Shown: positions 43,136-52,679, counted from the first letter of the stretch. The stretch is DNA of 64,000 nt from G965202665 sp965243835 (GCA_965243835.1 OZ251578.1:2976001-3040000), one strand, 5' to 3'. Translations and numbers: made by a program. Notes: a model not told the origin generated them from the sequence alone.

Positions 43136-44032
43136 CTATGAAATCTCCGCGTCGGGGACGATCTCATAGCGGCGGAACTCCTCGGGGGAAGTCACCGCCC
43201 AGGCGTAGTCGGTTGCGAAAACCACCGTTTTGTCTTTTTGTTTATAAGAAATCGGGGAGCAGGCAGCGGCTAATCCGTCTTCCAGGCTTCTGCTTCCGAT
43301 GACCATTCGTTCGGGTAGCAGAGACGTTTTATGCAGGTTCACCCCGAATACTTTTTCTCCATAAGTTGGAAAACCGGGGTGTCCCCTTGCGTTGGCGTAC
43401 AGCATCTTCCAAGCTTCCGTGCCGGTGAGCAGGGTGGGGAACAATCCGTTGCTAAAAACCGGCTCGGGTAATCTGCCGCTTATTCTCGGTAATGCTTCGT
43501 TGGCAGGTATCTTCTCCAATTTCAGTTGCGGAATTTCTTTTGCAAAGGTCTCCAGATGGTCGGGCAGATCCGTAATAACGAGGCGTGTAATGTTCTGAAT
43601 GATTCCCTCGGCGAGTATTTTTCCTGAGTACAAATCGACGTCTTTTATCTGTTGCGAGAAAATACTCGTCGGGCAGGCTAGCTTGATAGTTCCCTTCTCA
43701 ATTTTAGGTCCCGGTCGGTATTTTGCGGCGTCGCGTAGGTTGCATAGCGTCCATCCGGCGAGAGATTGGATTGCATCCTTGCCCCGCCCGCCCTTGCCCT
43801 TTCCAGCAGTCGGCAAGGCGACGCGCACAGGCATGGTCAGAGGGTCTTCAAGCAACGCAGTGGACATATCCGCCAGCCATCCGCCCCCGTTGAGAATGTA
43901 CTCGGCCCGGGCGGCGGCGGTGTCCGCTCCCCGCGCTATCGGATCGGGCTCGCGGAACCCTTGATAGTAACCGCGCCGGACGCGCGGAGGGGGCATCTCC
44001 CCTCTTCTGTCCCGTATGATGGTGTCCGTCAT
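43136..44032 (-). CDS. Hypothetical protein, 298 residues
   Basis: No domain recognised. The N-terminus is Arg/Pro-rich (P-P-P-R-V-R-R-G-Y-Y-Q-G-F). A Gly/Lys-rich loop, G-K-G-K-G-G-R-G-K-D, lies near residue 78. No signal peptide or membrane helix is evident. The middle is less GC-rich than flanking genes, suggesting transfer. It follows the membrane-protein gene by 27 bases, so the two may form an operon. Confidence 0.65.
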   Translation of the reverse strand: MTDTIIRDRRGEMPPPRVRRGYYQGFREPDPIARGADTAAARAEYILNGGGWLADMSTALLEDPLTMPVRVALPTAGKGKGGRGKDAIQSLAGWTLCNLRDAAKYRPGPKIEKGTIKLACPTSIFSQQIKDVDLYSGKILAEGIIQNITRLVITDLPDHLETFAKEIPQLKLEKIPANEALPRISGRLPEPVFSNGLFPTLLTGTEAWKMLYANARGHPGFPTYGEKVFGVNLHKTSLLPERMVIGSRSLEDGLAAACSPISYKQKDKTVVFATDYAWAVTSPEEFRRYEIVPDAEIS

Positions 44033-44059
44033 TTACGTTTTCCTCCTGCTCCGTTTAGC

Positions 44060-44596
44060 CTACACCGTCCATGCCGCCAGTTCGCTGATGGCGACAGTTG
44101 CCCAACAGGCCCCCGAGATTCCTATGATTCCCCACAATCTCCGTCGGAAGCGGTTGCTGTTCACGACGGCGCTGGCTACGTCGCGTTGCATGGAATGGAT
44201 AGCCCCGCCGTTTCCCCAAAGCCCTTCCAACATTATCTCCCAATCCGGTTTTTCGCTCACCCCCGCCAGGTAGCTCTCCCAAACCCCCCACAGCTCTTGG
44301 TCGGCGTTGCCGCGCGCAGGCAACGCGGGGGTCCTGTCCAGATACCATACCGCCAGTACGAAACCCGACGCCCAGACGGCGGCGGAAACTCCCACCATCA
44401 AGTCGCTGAAGTTTTCCAGATACCCGAAAGGTGCCGCGGCGTGCGCCGCGGCGATCAGCACGCACACGCCGGCTGCGCTCTGCATCACCAGTTGCATGCG
44501 ATGTTGCTGGCGTTCCGCCGCCTCCATTTCCCGTCGCCACTGTTCTAAAAGCAACGAGGCGTCCTCCGTGGCCAACCGGCGCCTATGGTTCATCAT
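44060..44596 (-). CDS. Hypothetical membrane protein, partner of the 298-residue gene
   Basis: 178 residues. A charged helical start (about 1-32) precedes two membrane helices at about 36-56 and 66-85. A soluble loop of ~65 residues follows, then a last helix at about 157-176. The layout of paired helices plus a third one recalls small membrane effectors such as SLATT-type proteins, but no signature confirms that. It is first of a two-gene unit with the gene ending at 43136. Confidence 0.6.
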   Translation of the reverse strand: MMNHRRRLATEDASLLLEQWRREMEAAERQQHRMQLVMQSAAGVCVLIAAAHAAAPFGYLENFSDLMVGVSAAVWASGFVLAVWYLDRTPALPARGNADQELWGVWESYLAGVSEKPDWEIMLEGLWGNGGAIHSMQRDVASAVVNSNRFRRRLWGIIGISGACWATVAISELAAWTV

Positions 44597-44786
44597 CCCC
44601 TTCCTAATTAATTGGCAACGCGGAAGATTGCCAATGGCTTTGCCCTTGCGGGCTCCACTATAAAAGGGTTTCGTGACTAGTTTTCACCGTCCGCGCCGGG
44701 GTCCGTACGAAGCAACGCCAGGCGCGGGAAACGACGGGCAGGTTTGGGTAAAAGCCCAGGTCAGACGGGGGGAAGGCCGGGTTTGG

Positions 44787-46229
44787 TCAGCTCCACAGGC
44801 TGTTTAGGAGGTCCCGGCAACCGTTGACCAGGAGGGCTTCCGATGCGGGGGCTACCTGCTCCACCAACCCGTAGGAATGGTGGGCGTAGTCGCATTCGTA
44901 GCCCCCGTACGGGTACTCGTCGGCGGTGGGCAGATAGGAAAGAACCCCGTTGGTGTAACCGGCGAACAGGGTGGAGGCCGCCGGGGAGCCCCGCTTGACC
45001 TGTTGGCCGATGGCGCTGAACACCTCCCCCGGAACGGCCGCTATTCCGATGTCGCCGATGCGGAAGGCCTGCAGGTAAGCCGCCACCGCCGGGGAGTCCC
45101 AGCCGTCCCGGAGCTGGCGCAGGGCCTCCTCGGCCCAGTTCACATGATATTCCAACGGGTTGAGACGCTCCCGCCCCAGCCCGGCCGCGGTCGCCTCCTC
45201 CAGGGCCGCCCGGTAGCCGTCCCGTTCCGCCTCCACCTCGGCGATGGCGGGAATCTTTTTCAACGGCAACATCACTTCCCGCCCGGCGGCGGCCAGCGGT
45301 TGCGGAGGCGGGTCGTCCGTCCGGCGCCGCCGGTAGAGGGAGATGGGGGTCACCGACCCGTAGTCGGCCCGCTCCGCCGTCGTGGGATGGCACTCGATGT
45401 CGGCCGCCGCGTGGATCGCCTCCAAAGCCAGCCGCTCCCCGAAGGCGTCTTCCGGGCCGGGACGGTCGAAAAACCCTTCCAGCGGCAACACATCGCCTCC
45501 CGCTCCCTGCAGAAACAGGGCGGTGGTTCCGAAATCCCGGAAGTGATCCTCTATGGCGTCCCGCATCGGGCCGGGGAAGTCGGCGTTCACCGCCGGGTCT
45601 TCGGGGCCGACCACCACCGGATGGCAGGCGAAGTTGACCGCTATCGCCAGCGGCGTTCCGTCCGGCCGGTCCAGCCGCAACACCCCGACATCCCGGTCCC
45701 AGTCCTTGTCCGGGTTCCAGCCCAGGATGGTGCGGCCGTCCGGGGCCCGCTCCCGACGGTTCACTCCCAGCTCCAGCCGGCCCGCCCCCGCTCCCGCCCG
45801 GGCCGGTTCCAGCCGGTCCGCCGCCCGGACGGCGACCTGTTTGACCATCCCCGGCAACCCATCGATGAACGCCTCCTCGTGGGGGGACAAGCCCCGCTGG
45901 TCGCCCCCGATCTTCACCCCGCCCCGGTGCGACTGCGGGCCGCCGTGGGTGTGGCTGACGTTGAGCATCACGCAGTCCGGCGCGGTTCCGATCGCCTCCG
46001 CAACTTCCCCCCGCAAACCGGAGGCCTGCTCGGGGCGCAACGCCAGAATGTCCAGGGCGATGACGGCCAGGCGGGTGCGCCCATCGTCCAAAACCAACGC
46101 CCCCGCCGTCAACGGATGGCGCACCTCGGAGGCCGGGTCGCATCGCCGGGAATAGCCGACCAGGTCGATGGGCGTGCGGGGGGTAATGTCGGTGCGGGCG
46201 GCGCCCGCAAGCAGGTGTCCGGCGGTCAT
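44787..46229 (-). CDS. Neutral/alkaline ceramidase-family hydrolase
   Basis: 480 residues from M-T-A-G-H-L-L. The family start G-A-A-R-T-D-I-T-P, the zinc-type V-S-H-T-H-G-G-P-Q and V-N-F-A-C-H-P-V-V-V-G are present. The nucleophile region of true neutral ceramidases, G-D-V-S-P-N, reads G-D-V-L-P-L, so the catalytic Ser is absent. No signal peptide is seen. The protein is probably a metal-dependent hydrolase of the same fold with another substrate. Confidence 0.75.
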   Translation of the reverse strand: MTAGHLLAGAARTDITPRTPIDLVGYSRRCDPASEVRHPLTAGALVLDDGRTRLAVIALDILALRPEQASGLRGEVAEAIGTAPDCVMLNVSHTHGGPQSHRGGVKIGGDQRGLSPHEEAFIDGLPGMVKQVAVRAADRLEPARAGAGAGRLELGVNRRERAPDGRTILGWNPDKDWDRDVGVLRLDRPDGTPLAIAVNFACHPVVVGPEDPAVNADFPGPMRDAIEDHFRDFGTTALFLQGAGGDVLPLEGFFDRPGPEDAFGERLALEAIHAAADIECHPTTAERADYGSVTPISLYRRRRTDDPPPQPLAAAGREVMLPLKKIPAIAEVEAERDGYRAALEEATAAGLGRERLNPLEYHVNWAEEALRQLRDGWDSPAVAAYLQAFRIGDIGIAAVPGEVFSAIGQQVKRGSPAASTLFAGYTNGVLSYLPTADEYPYGGYECDYAHHSYGLVEQVAPASEALLVNGCRDLLNSLWS

Positions 46230-46311
46230 AGTCGTCTGTCCTCTCCGGCTGGTTTGCCTTTGCCCTGCCATTATGACAAACCGCAGGCGGTCCCGCCGCC
46301 CCGCCCGCTTT

Positions 46312-46340
46312 TTGCATAGATATTCACCATCAGGTATAAT
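46312..46340 (+). promoter_or_regulatory. argC promoter with ARG-box-like operator
   Basis: TTGCAT (46312-46317), 17 bases, TATAAT (46335-46340). Overlapping the -35 is TGCATAGATATTCA (46313-46326), one mismatch from the ARG-box core TGAAT-N4-ATTCA. ArgR binding there would block polymerase. The ATG at 46349 is eight bases after the -10, so the mRNA is probably leaderless. Confidence 0.7.
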
Positions 46341-46348
46341 AATGCATC

Positions 46349-47368
46349 ATGAGCATTCCCGTCGCCGTTCTGGGAGCCTCCGGTTACGCCGGGGGGGAGT
46401 TGGTGCGCCTGCTGGACGCCCACCCCCGCTTTGCGGTGGTTCACCTGGGCGCCCGCGCCCGGGCCGGGGAGCGGCTGGGAGACGTTCACCCCCATCTCCC
46501 CGGCGGGGAGCGGATGTTGGGCGGAGCGGGAACCGAAAGCCTGCCCGACATCGGAGCGGCTTTTCTGGCTCTGCCGCACGGCCAGTCCTGGAAGATCGGC
46601 CTGCAACTGGCGGAGGCGGGGACGGCGGTGTTCGATTTGGGCTCCGACTACCGGATGGACGACCCCGGTCGTTACCGGCGGGCCTACGGGGAGGATCATC
46701 CGGTCCCCGAACAGTTGGGAGAATGGGTTTACGGGTTGCCGGAACTGTTCGGCGAGCAGTTGCCGGGGGCTTCCCGGGTGGCGGTTCCGGGATGCTATCC
46801 GACCGGGGCGCTGTTGGTCTTGGCTCCGTTGCTGGCGGCGGGGGCGATCACCGGCCCCATCGTGGCGGACTCCCTGTCGGGGGCGACCGGGGCGGGACGG
46901 GGCGCCCGGGCCGACCTGACTTTCGGCGCGGTGGCGGAAGGGGCGCGGGCCTACGGGGTGGCCTCCCATCGCCATCGGCCCGAAATAGAAATGGGCCTGG
47001 AGAAAGCGGGCGGCCCGCCCCTGCCGGTGCAGTTCACCCCCCACCTGGTTCCCATGCAACGGGGGTTGCTCTCCACCTGCTCGGCCGCACTCACCGGGGA
47101 GGGCGACCCGCAACGGATTCTGGCCGCGGCCTACGCCGCCTCCCCCTTTGTGGAAGTGATCGACCGCCCCCCTGAAACCCGGTGGGTGGTCGGCTCCAAC
47201 CGGGCCCTGGTGTTCGCCGCCGCCGACGCGGACACGGGGCGGGTGATCGCCATTTCGGCCCTCGACAATTTGGTTAAAGGGGCGGCCGGGCAGGCGGTGC
47301 AATGCGCCAACCTGGCCTACGGATTTCCCGAAACCGCCGGGTTGCCCTCCGCCGGGTGGTTGCCGTGA
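46349..47368 (+). CDS. argC: N-acetyl-gamma-glutamyl-phosphate reductase
   Basis: 339 residues. The NADP site is V-L-G-A-S-G-Y-A-G-G-E-L, and the catalytic Cys lies in V-P-G-C-Y-P-T-G. The substrate-binding S-G-A-T-G-A-G-R and H-R-H-R-P-E are present. It makes N-acetylglutamate semialdehyde, the third step of arginine synthesis. It is first of argCJBD; its stop overlaps argJ (GTGA). Confidence 0.96.
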   Translation: MSIPVAVLGASGYAGGELVRLLDAHPRFAVVHLGARARAGERLGDVHPHLPGGERMLGGAGTESLPDIGAAFLALPHGQSWKIGLQLAEAGTAVFDLGSDYRMDDPGRYRRAYGEDHPVPEQLGEWVYGLPELFGEQLPGASRVAVPGCYPTGALLVLAPLLAAGAITGPIVADSLSGATGAGRGARADLTFGAVAEGARAYGVASHRHRPEIEMGLEKAGGPPLPVQFTPHLVPMQRGLLSTCSAALTGEGDPQRILAAAYAASPFVEVIDRPPETRWVVGSNRALVFAAADADTGRVIAISALDNLVKGAAGQAVQCANLAYGFPETAGLPSAGWLP

Positions 47369-48522
47369 GCGTCACCGCCGCCCGGGGTTTTCGGGCCGCC
47401 GGAGTGCACTGCGGGGTGAAAGCGGACGGCGTCCCCGACCTGGCTTTGTTGGCGGCGGATGAGCGGGCGGCGGCCGCGGCCGTGTTCACCACCTCCACCA
47501 CGGCCGCGCCGGTGGTGGAAATGGGAAGGGAGGCGGTAGCCGACGGGTTCCTGCGGGCTGTGGCGGTGGTTTCGGGATGCGCCAACGCCGGGGTGGGGCG
47601 ACCGGGGCGGGAAGTCGCCGAGCGGGTAACGGAGCGGGTAGCGGAACTGTTCGGCGCGCCGCCGGAGGATGTTTTGCTGTCCACCACCGGCCCCATCGGA
47701 ACCCTGTTGCCGGAGGAGCCGGTGCGGGCCGGGTTGGAACGGGCGCATCCCCTGCTGAACGGGGACGAGTCGGGCGGTTCGGCGGCGGCCGCCGCCATCC
47801 TCACCACCGACTCCCGGGCCAAGCAGACCCTGCGCCGGGGAGACGGATACGTTATCGGGGGGATGTCCAAAGGGGCGGGGATGGTGCGGCCCGATATGGC
47901 CACCATGCTCGCCTATCTGACCACCGACGCCCGCGTGTCTCCCGCCGCGCTCCGGGAAGCCTTGGCGGCGGCGGTGGAAGTATCGTTCAACAGCCTCAAC
48001 ATCGACGGTTGCCAGTCCACCAACGACACGGTGGCGGTAATGGCTTCCGGCCTCTCCGGGACGACGCCCGGCCCGGACGACTTTACCGCCCTGTTGACCG
48101 ACGCCTGCCGGGAACTGGCCCGGCAGATGGTAGACGACGCCGAAGGGGCCACCCGGGCGGTGGTCCTGGAAATCAGCGGGGCGGCCGATGACGCCGCCGC
48201 CCGGCATATCGGGCGGGTGGTGGCCGACTCGGCCCTGGTGCGCACCTCTTTTTACGGAGGCGACCCCAACTGGGGGAGGCTGTTGGCCGCGGCCGGGACC
48301 GCCGGTTGCGACATTTCCCCGGACCGGATTTCCATCGTCTACGCCGGGACGGAGGTGGCCCGGGAGGGGATGGCCGTCCCCCACGACGTCGAAGACCTCT
48401 ACCGGAGGCTGGAAGGTGATTTCACGGTGGAGATGGCGGTCGGCGACGGGCCGGGGCGGGCGGTGATTCTCACCAGCGACCTCACCCCCGAATACGCCAT
48501 TTTCAACGGGGAGCGCAGCTGA
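47365..48522 (+). CDS. argJ: Bifunctional ornithine acetyltransferase / N-acetylglutamate synthase
   Basis: 385 residues from the GTG that overlaps the argC stop. The self-cleavage site is M-A-T-M-L-A-Y-L-T-T-D, where the Thr becomes the nucleophile of the beta chain. S-K-G-A-G-M-V-R-P precedes it, and N-S-L-N-I-D-G-C-Q-S-T-N-D-T follows. ArgJ recycles the acetyl group from acetylornithine to glutamate. The longer ORF from 47302 runs inside argC. Confidence 0.95.
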   Translation: MSVTAARGFRAAGVHCGVKADGVPDLALLAADERAAAAAVFTTSTTAAPVVEMGREAVADGFLRAVAVVSGCANAGVGRPGREVAERVTERVAELFGAPPEDVLLSTTGPIGTLLPEEPVRAGLERAHPLLNGDESGGSAAAAAILTTDSRAKQTLRRGDGYVIGGMSKGAGMVRPDMATMLAYLTTDARVSPAALREALAAAVEVSFNSLNIDGCQSTNDTVAVMASGLSGTTPGPDDFTALLTDACRELARQMVDDAEGATRAVVLEISGAADDAAARHIGRVVADSALVRTSFYGGDPNWGRLLAAAGTAGCDISPDRISIVYAGTEVAREGMAVPHDVEDLYRRLEGDFTVEMAVGDGPGRAVILTSDLTPEYAIFNGERS

Positions 48523-49433
48523 TGCCCACCGGACACAACGCCCCCACCGTGGAACGGGTGCAGATCGCGGCCACCATGGCCAAAGCCAAAGTGTTCCGGG
48601 AGGCCCTGCCCTACATCCGGGAGTTCCGGGGGCGGACGGTGGTGGTCAAATACGGCGGTTCGGCCATGCAGGACGAGCGGTTGCGGGCCGGGTTCGCCGG
48701 GGACATCGCCCTGCTGAAACTGGTGGGGATCAACCCGGTGGTGGTGCACGGGGGCGGCCCGGCCATCGACCGGGCCATGCACGAGGCGGGCTTGGAGCCG
48801 CAGTGGGTGGACGGGTTGCGGGTCACCGGCCCCGCCGAGCTGGCGGTGGTGCGCCGGGTGCTGGCCGGGGAAATCAATCCGGGCATCGTGCGGTTGTTGT
48901 CCGAGGAGGGAATAACCGGGGTGGGTTTGAGCGGAATCGACAGCGGTCTGTTCACCGCCCGCCGCTGGCATCCCGCCCTGGGGTTCGTGGGGGAAGTGGC
49001 GGCGGTGCGGCCGGAGGCTTTGAGCCGGGCCAACGGCGCCGGCCCGCAACCGGCGGTGCCGGTGATCGCCCCCCTGGCCCGGGGGGAGGACGGCGAGGTG
49101 TACAACCTGAACGCCGACACCGTGGCCGGGGCCCTGGCCGGGGGGTTGGGGGCCCGCAAACTGGTTTACCTGACCGACGTGGAAGGTTTGTACCGGGATT
49201 TGGGTGACCGGGATACGCTGATAACCCGGATGAGCCTGTCCGAGTTGCGCGACCTGCTGGAGACTGGAACCATTTCCCAAGGGATGCTCCCCAAACTGGT
49301 GTCTTGCGTGCGGGCGTTGGAGGAGGGGGTTCCCGGGGCGCATATCCTGGACGGGCGCATCCAGCATGCGTTGCTGTTGGAAGTGTTCACCCCGGAAGGG
49401 ATCGGAACGATGATCACGGAGAAAGGCGAATAG
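48522..49433 (+). CDS. argB: Acetylglutamate kinase
   Basis: 303 residues of the amino-acid kinase family. Nucleotide- and substrate-binding motifs are V-V-V-K-Y-G-G-S-A-M, V-V-H-G-G-G-P-A-I-D and L-N-A-D-T-V-A-G-A-L-A. It phosphorylates N-acetylglutamate, usually the arginine-inhibited step. The N-terminal helix typical of Arg-sensitive hexamers seems present (about 8-25), so feedback control is plausible. It overlaps argJ by one base (TGATG). Confidence 0.96.
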   Translation: MPTGHNAPTVERVQIAATMAKAKVFREALPYIREFRGRTVVVKYGGSAMQDERLRAGFAGDIALLKLVGINPVVVHGGGPAIDRAMHEAGLEPQWVDGLRVTGPAELAVVRRVLAGEINPGIVRLLSEEGITGVGLSGIDSGLFTARRWHPALGFVGEVAAVRPEALSRANGAGPQPAVPVIAPLARGEDGEVYNLNADTVAGALAGGLGARKLVYLTDVEGLYRDLGDRDTLITRMSLSELRDLLETGTISQGMLPKLVSCVRALEEGVPGAHILDGRIQHALLLEVFTPEGIGTMITEKGE

Positions 49434-50602
49434 TGGATATAGCGCAACGGGAAGCGGCCGTCACCATCCAAACCTACCGGCGGGCTCCGGTGGCGTTCGT
49501 ACGCGGCGCCGGATGCTGGTTGTACGACCAAGACGGGGCCGGGTATCTGGACTGCCTGTCCGGGATTGCGGTGACCTCGGTGGGCCACGCCAACCCGGCG
49601 GTGGCGGCCGCGGTGGCCCGGCAGATGACGCAACTGGTGCACGTCTCCAACCTGTATTACACGATTCCGCAGGTGGAGTTGGCGGAACGCCTGGCGGAGT
49701 TGTCCGGGCTGGACCGGCTTTTCTATTCCAACGACGGGGCCACCGCCAACGAAACCGCCATCAAACTGGCCCGCCGCTGGGGACAGGCGCGGCGCGGTCC
49801 CGACTGTTATGAAATCGTGTCCCTGCTGGACTCCTTCCACGGGCGCACCCTGGCCGCGCTGGCCGCCACCGGCCAACCGGCCAAACAGGCGGTGTTCGAA
49901 CCGCTCCCGCCCGGTTTTACGCAGGTTCCGGCGGGTGATATTGACGCCATGCGGGAGGCGGTGGGGGAGCGCACGGCGGCGGTGATGCTGGAAACCATCC
50001 TGGGGGAGGGGGGCGTCATCCCCTTGGATGCGGAGTATCTGCGGGCGGTGCGGGAGCTGTGCGACGAACGGGACGTGTTGCTGATTGCGGACGATGTGCA
50101 GGCCGGCATGGGGCGCACCGGCCACTGGTTCTCCTGGCAGGAGTTCGGCTTCCGGCCCGACATCGCCACTTTGGCCAAGGCCCTGGGCGGCGGTTTGCCG
50201 ATCGGGGTATGTCTGTCCACCGACCGGGCGGCCGCCTTCGACTACGGCGACCACGGCAGCACCTTCGGAGGCCAACCGGTGGTGGCCGTCGCCGCCCTGG
50301 CCGTGATAGACGAGATCGAACAACGGGAGTTGCTGGCCAACTGCCGGGAACAGGGTGCGCGGTTGCGGGAAGGCCTGGCCGCCCTGCCCGGGGTAACCGG
50401 CGTGCGGGGGAGGGGGTTGCTACTGGGCGCGGAACTGGCTACGGCGAACGCGGCCGAAGTGAACGATGCGGCTTTGGAGCACCGGCTACTGACCAACAAC
50501 GTCCGCCCCGACGTCATCCGCTTCGCCCCGCCCCTGGTAATAACCGCCGAAGAGGCGGACGAGGCCCTGGACCGTTTCGCATCCGCTCTGGCAACGGCCT
50601 AA
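49433..50602 (+). CDS. argD: Acetylornithine aminotransferase
   Basis: 389 residues, class-III PLP aminotransferase. The start GTG overlaps the argB stop (TAGTG). The PLP lysine is in T-L-A-K-A-L-G-G-G-L-P-I-G. The pyridine-binding Asp lies in L-L-I-A-D-D-V-Q-A-G-M-G-R-T-G, where the usual second residue Glu is Asp. It makes N-acetylornithine. The expected argF, argR, argG and argH do not follow; the AT-rich accessory gene begins within 50 bases. Confidence 0.94.
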   Translation: MDIAQREAAVTIQTYRRAPVAFVRGAGCWLYDQDGAGYLDCLSGIAVTSVGHANPAVAAAVARQMTQLVHVSNLYYTIPQVELAERLAELSGLDRLFYSNDGATANETAIKLARRWGQARRGPDCYEIVSLLDSFHGRTLAALAATGQPAKQAVFEPLPPGFTQVPAGDIDAMREAVGERTAAVMLETILGEGGVIPLDAEYLRAVRELCDERDVLLIADDVQAGMGRTGHWFSWQEFGFRPDIATLAKALGGGLPIGVCLSTDRAAAFDYGDHGSTFGGQPVVAVAALAVIDEIEQRELLANCREQGARLREGLAALPGVTGVRGRGLLLGAELATANAAEVNDAALEHRLLTNNVRPDVIRFAPPLVITAEEADEALDRFASALATA

Positions 50603-50648
50603 TGTCGGACGATGCGTAAGAGGCGGGCGGTCCGCGCAGGCCAATGGT

Positions 50649-52625
50649 TTATAAGAACCAGATGCCCATCCACTTATCATATAACAGGACCACAAAAGAA
50701 ATAGAAATCACGACCGTTAATATTATTGATATTATCTGCACAGCCTTTTGATTTATTGCCTCTTTATCTTTTTCGTTGCCCCCTTCCGTATCTATAAGTT
50801 CCAAGGTAGACCTTTCTCGATATAACCTCAGGTCTATAAGATTTATGGTCGTAAAACATATTGCAGCAGAAAATAGAAAAGCAAGCGTATCAATCATTAA
50901 TGCATTCCAATGGGAGATAGCAACAGGTCGGGTGCCTATAGTAACCATGATAGTTACCAAGGCAAATATGTAAAGTACTAAGTTTTCTGCAAAGTATCTA
51001 CCCCTTTGTTTACTCCGGTAAAGCAAAGTAAACTCTAATTCCAATTCAGATAGTTGTTTAATATCATTTAATGACGAATCAGATAGGCTGTTATCAGTAT
51101 CACTCGTATTATCGGGAAGGATGTACAACCTTAGTTTTGCCAAACTTATCATAAATCTGCCACCAGTTTTTGTATTAAATTGATCTAAGTCATTCAAGTC
51201 TTCTATCAAGTCTTCGAAGTACCCTTGGCGGCAAGAGCCTTGATTTTGGTATGAGTTTAGATTCCGGATTTTGTGTCGCATCCTTAAAAACTGCGCTTCT
51301 TCGCTGTTGGTTCTCTCAATTAATCGATTGATTCTGAAGGAAAAAATTAATATAAATATAGTAGCAGACAATACTATTAGTGAGTAATAATCAACCGTTT
51401 CTATATTCCATTCCCAAGGTGTGCCATCAGCAAGCCAAGGCCACTGTATCCATTTTTCTCGAAAGTAAATTAATAAGCCGGTGCTCCATAAAGATAAAAT
51501 GAGTCCTCTGAACCCGAGTCTTCTTGTGTCGGTTTCTACAGCTATAAGTATACTGGTGGCCAAAATTATCAAGGCCCCGACAACGAAATAATCCCAGCGT
51601 TGTAATTGAACTAGACCAAAAGGAAGGAGCCAAACTATACCCAAAACAGGAGTTAAGTAGTATATACCATTGATATCTAGTGTATCTGTTATACTATTAC
51701 TCTCTCTAAAACTCCATATTCCTATTGCAGATATAATACCACCCGCTATACATATTACCCAAGATACTGTGGTGGATATTGTTACTTCATTTGTAAGTAA
51801 CAATATTGAAATAGGAGCAAAAGACAGATCCCAAACGCTACCTTGTAATATCCAAGAAATGCTTCCTAGAATAAGCAAAATAAAAAGGGTAAGAGAACTA
51901 CCTATAATTTGACCTAAAAGCAAAAAAATTCTTTTTACTTTTGACTTTTGGCCTCCCTGCCATTTTTCGGTCATTAGTTCTGCCCATTTAAGGGCCCTTT
52001 CTATGCGTGCACCGATTATCAATAAGATTACCATTGATAAGAATAAGCCAGTATAACTAAAAGTTTGATTTATACTAGTATGAGACAGAGTAATATAGAT
52101 CACTCCCAGTACAGCAAATATAAATAGAAACCATATTGATTTACTAAGAATTTCCTTTTTTCCGGACTTCTTTTCATCAAGGTAACGTAACAAAACATAA
52201 AATACGACCCCAAGTTCTACCATAATTGATGGTATAGCAATATCTATAAATTTGACAGCCCAAGCAAAGAGTAACCAATAAAATCCACCAATTGTAATAA
52301 CAAGTAAGGCATAATTATTCCAAATACTGTAAAACTTCTCAAATAACCCGTTCCTTCCTGACGAAGATAAATCATCATCTTTCTTTGGAGGATTATCACC
52401 CTTCCAATATTGTCGGAGTAGAGCATTTATTTTCTTTCTATTTACAAGATTTTTATCTTTAGATCTATGAGACATAAGAGACAATTGTAATAGAAATAGG
52501 AGCATTATTATTTCACCAAAAACAATGAGTACATTAGATAACACCGGATTGCTTGAGCTGTTGCTTAATCCGATGGTAAGCGGTCCTGAGGAAAAGGACA
52601 AAACAGCGATAACCATAAGCCGCAT
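50649..52625 (-). CDS. AT-rich polytopic membrane protein of unknown function
   Basis: 658 residues from ATG 52625, with about 14 predicted helices in two blocks. A soluble stretch lies at about 430-530 (R-M-R-H-K-I-R-N-L-N...), and the last two helices follow. No family recognised. Base composition and codon use are strikingly AT-rich and Ile/Leu/Ser/Asn-rich compared with every neighbour, a clear sign of recent transfer. The frame is open upstream, through a C12 tract, toward ATG 52702. That ATG is out of frame by one base as sequenced. AAAAGG lies just before ATG 52625. Confidence 0.75.
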   Translation of the reverse strand: MRLMVIAVLSFSSGPLTIGLSNSSSNPVLSNVLIVFGEIIMLLFLLQLSLMSHRSKDKNLVNRKKINALLRQYWKGDNPPKKDDDLSSSGRNGLFEKFYSIWNNYALLVITIGGFYWLLFAWAVKFIDIAIPSIMVELGVVFYVLLRYLDEKKSGKKEILSKSIWFLFIFAVLGVIYITLSHTSINQTFSYTGLFLSMVILLIIGARIERALKWAELMTEKWQGGQKSKVKRIFLLLGQIIGSSLTLFILLILGSISWILQGSVWDLSFAPISILLLTNEVTISTTVSWVICIAGGIISAIGIWSFRESNSITDTLDINGIYYLTPVLGIVWLLPFGLVQLQRWDYFVVGALIILATSILIAVETDTRRLGFRGLILSLWSTGLLIYFREKWIQWPWLADGTPWEWNIETVDYYSLIVLSATIFILIFSFRINRLIERTNSEEAQFLRMRHKIRNLNSYQNQGSCRQGYFEDLIEDLNDLDQFNTKTGGRFMISLAKLRLYILPDNTSDTDNSLSDSSLNDIKQLSELELEFTLLYRSKQRGRYFAENLVLYIFALVTIMVTIGTRPVAISHWNALMIDTLAFLFSAAICFTTINLIDLRLYRERSTLELIDTEGGNEKDKEAINQKAVQIISIILTVVISISFVVLLYDKWMGIWFL

Positions 52626-52679
52626 AGCCTTTTGCCGGTCAGGTTTATTGTCTGTGGAGGTATTATTGCCTGTGTCGGA

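Noticed and set aside
44060..44596. CBASS or other named defence effector
   Set aside because: Only the helix layout is reminiscent. No cyclase, signature motif or partner gene supports the name.
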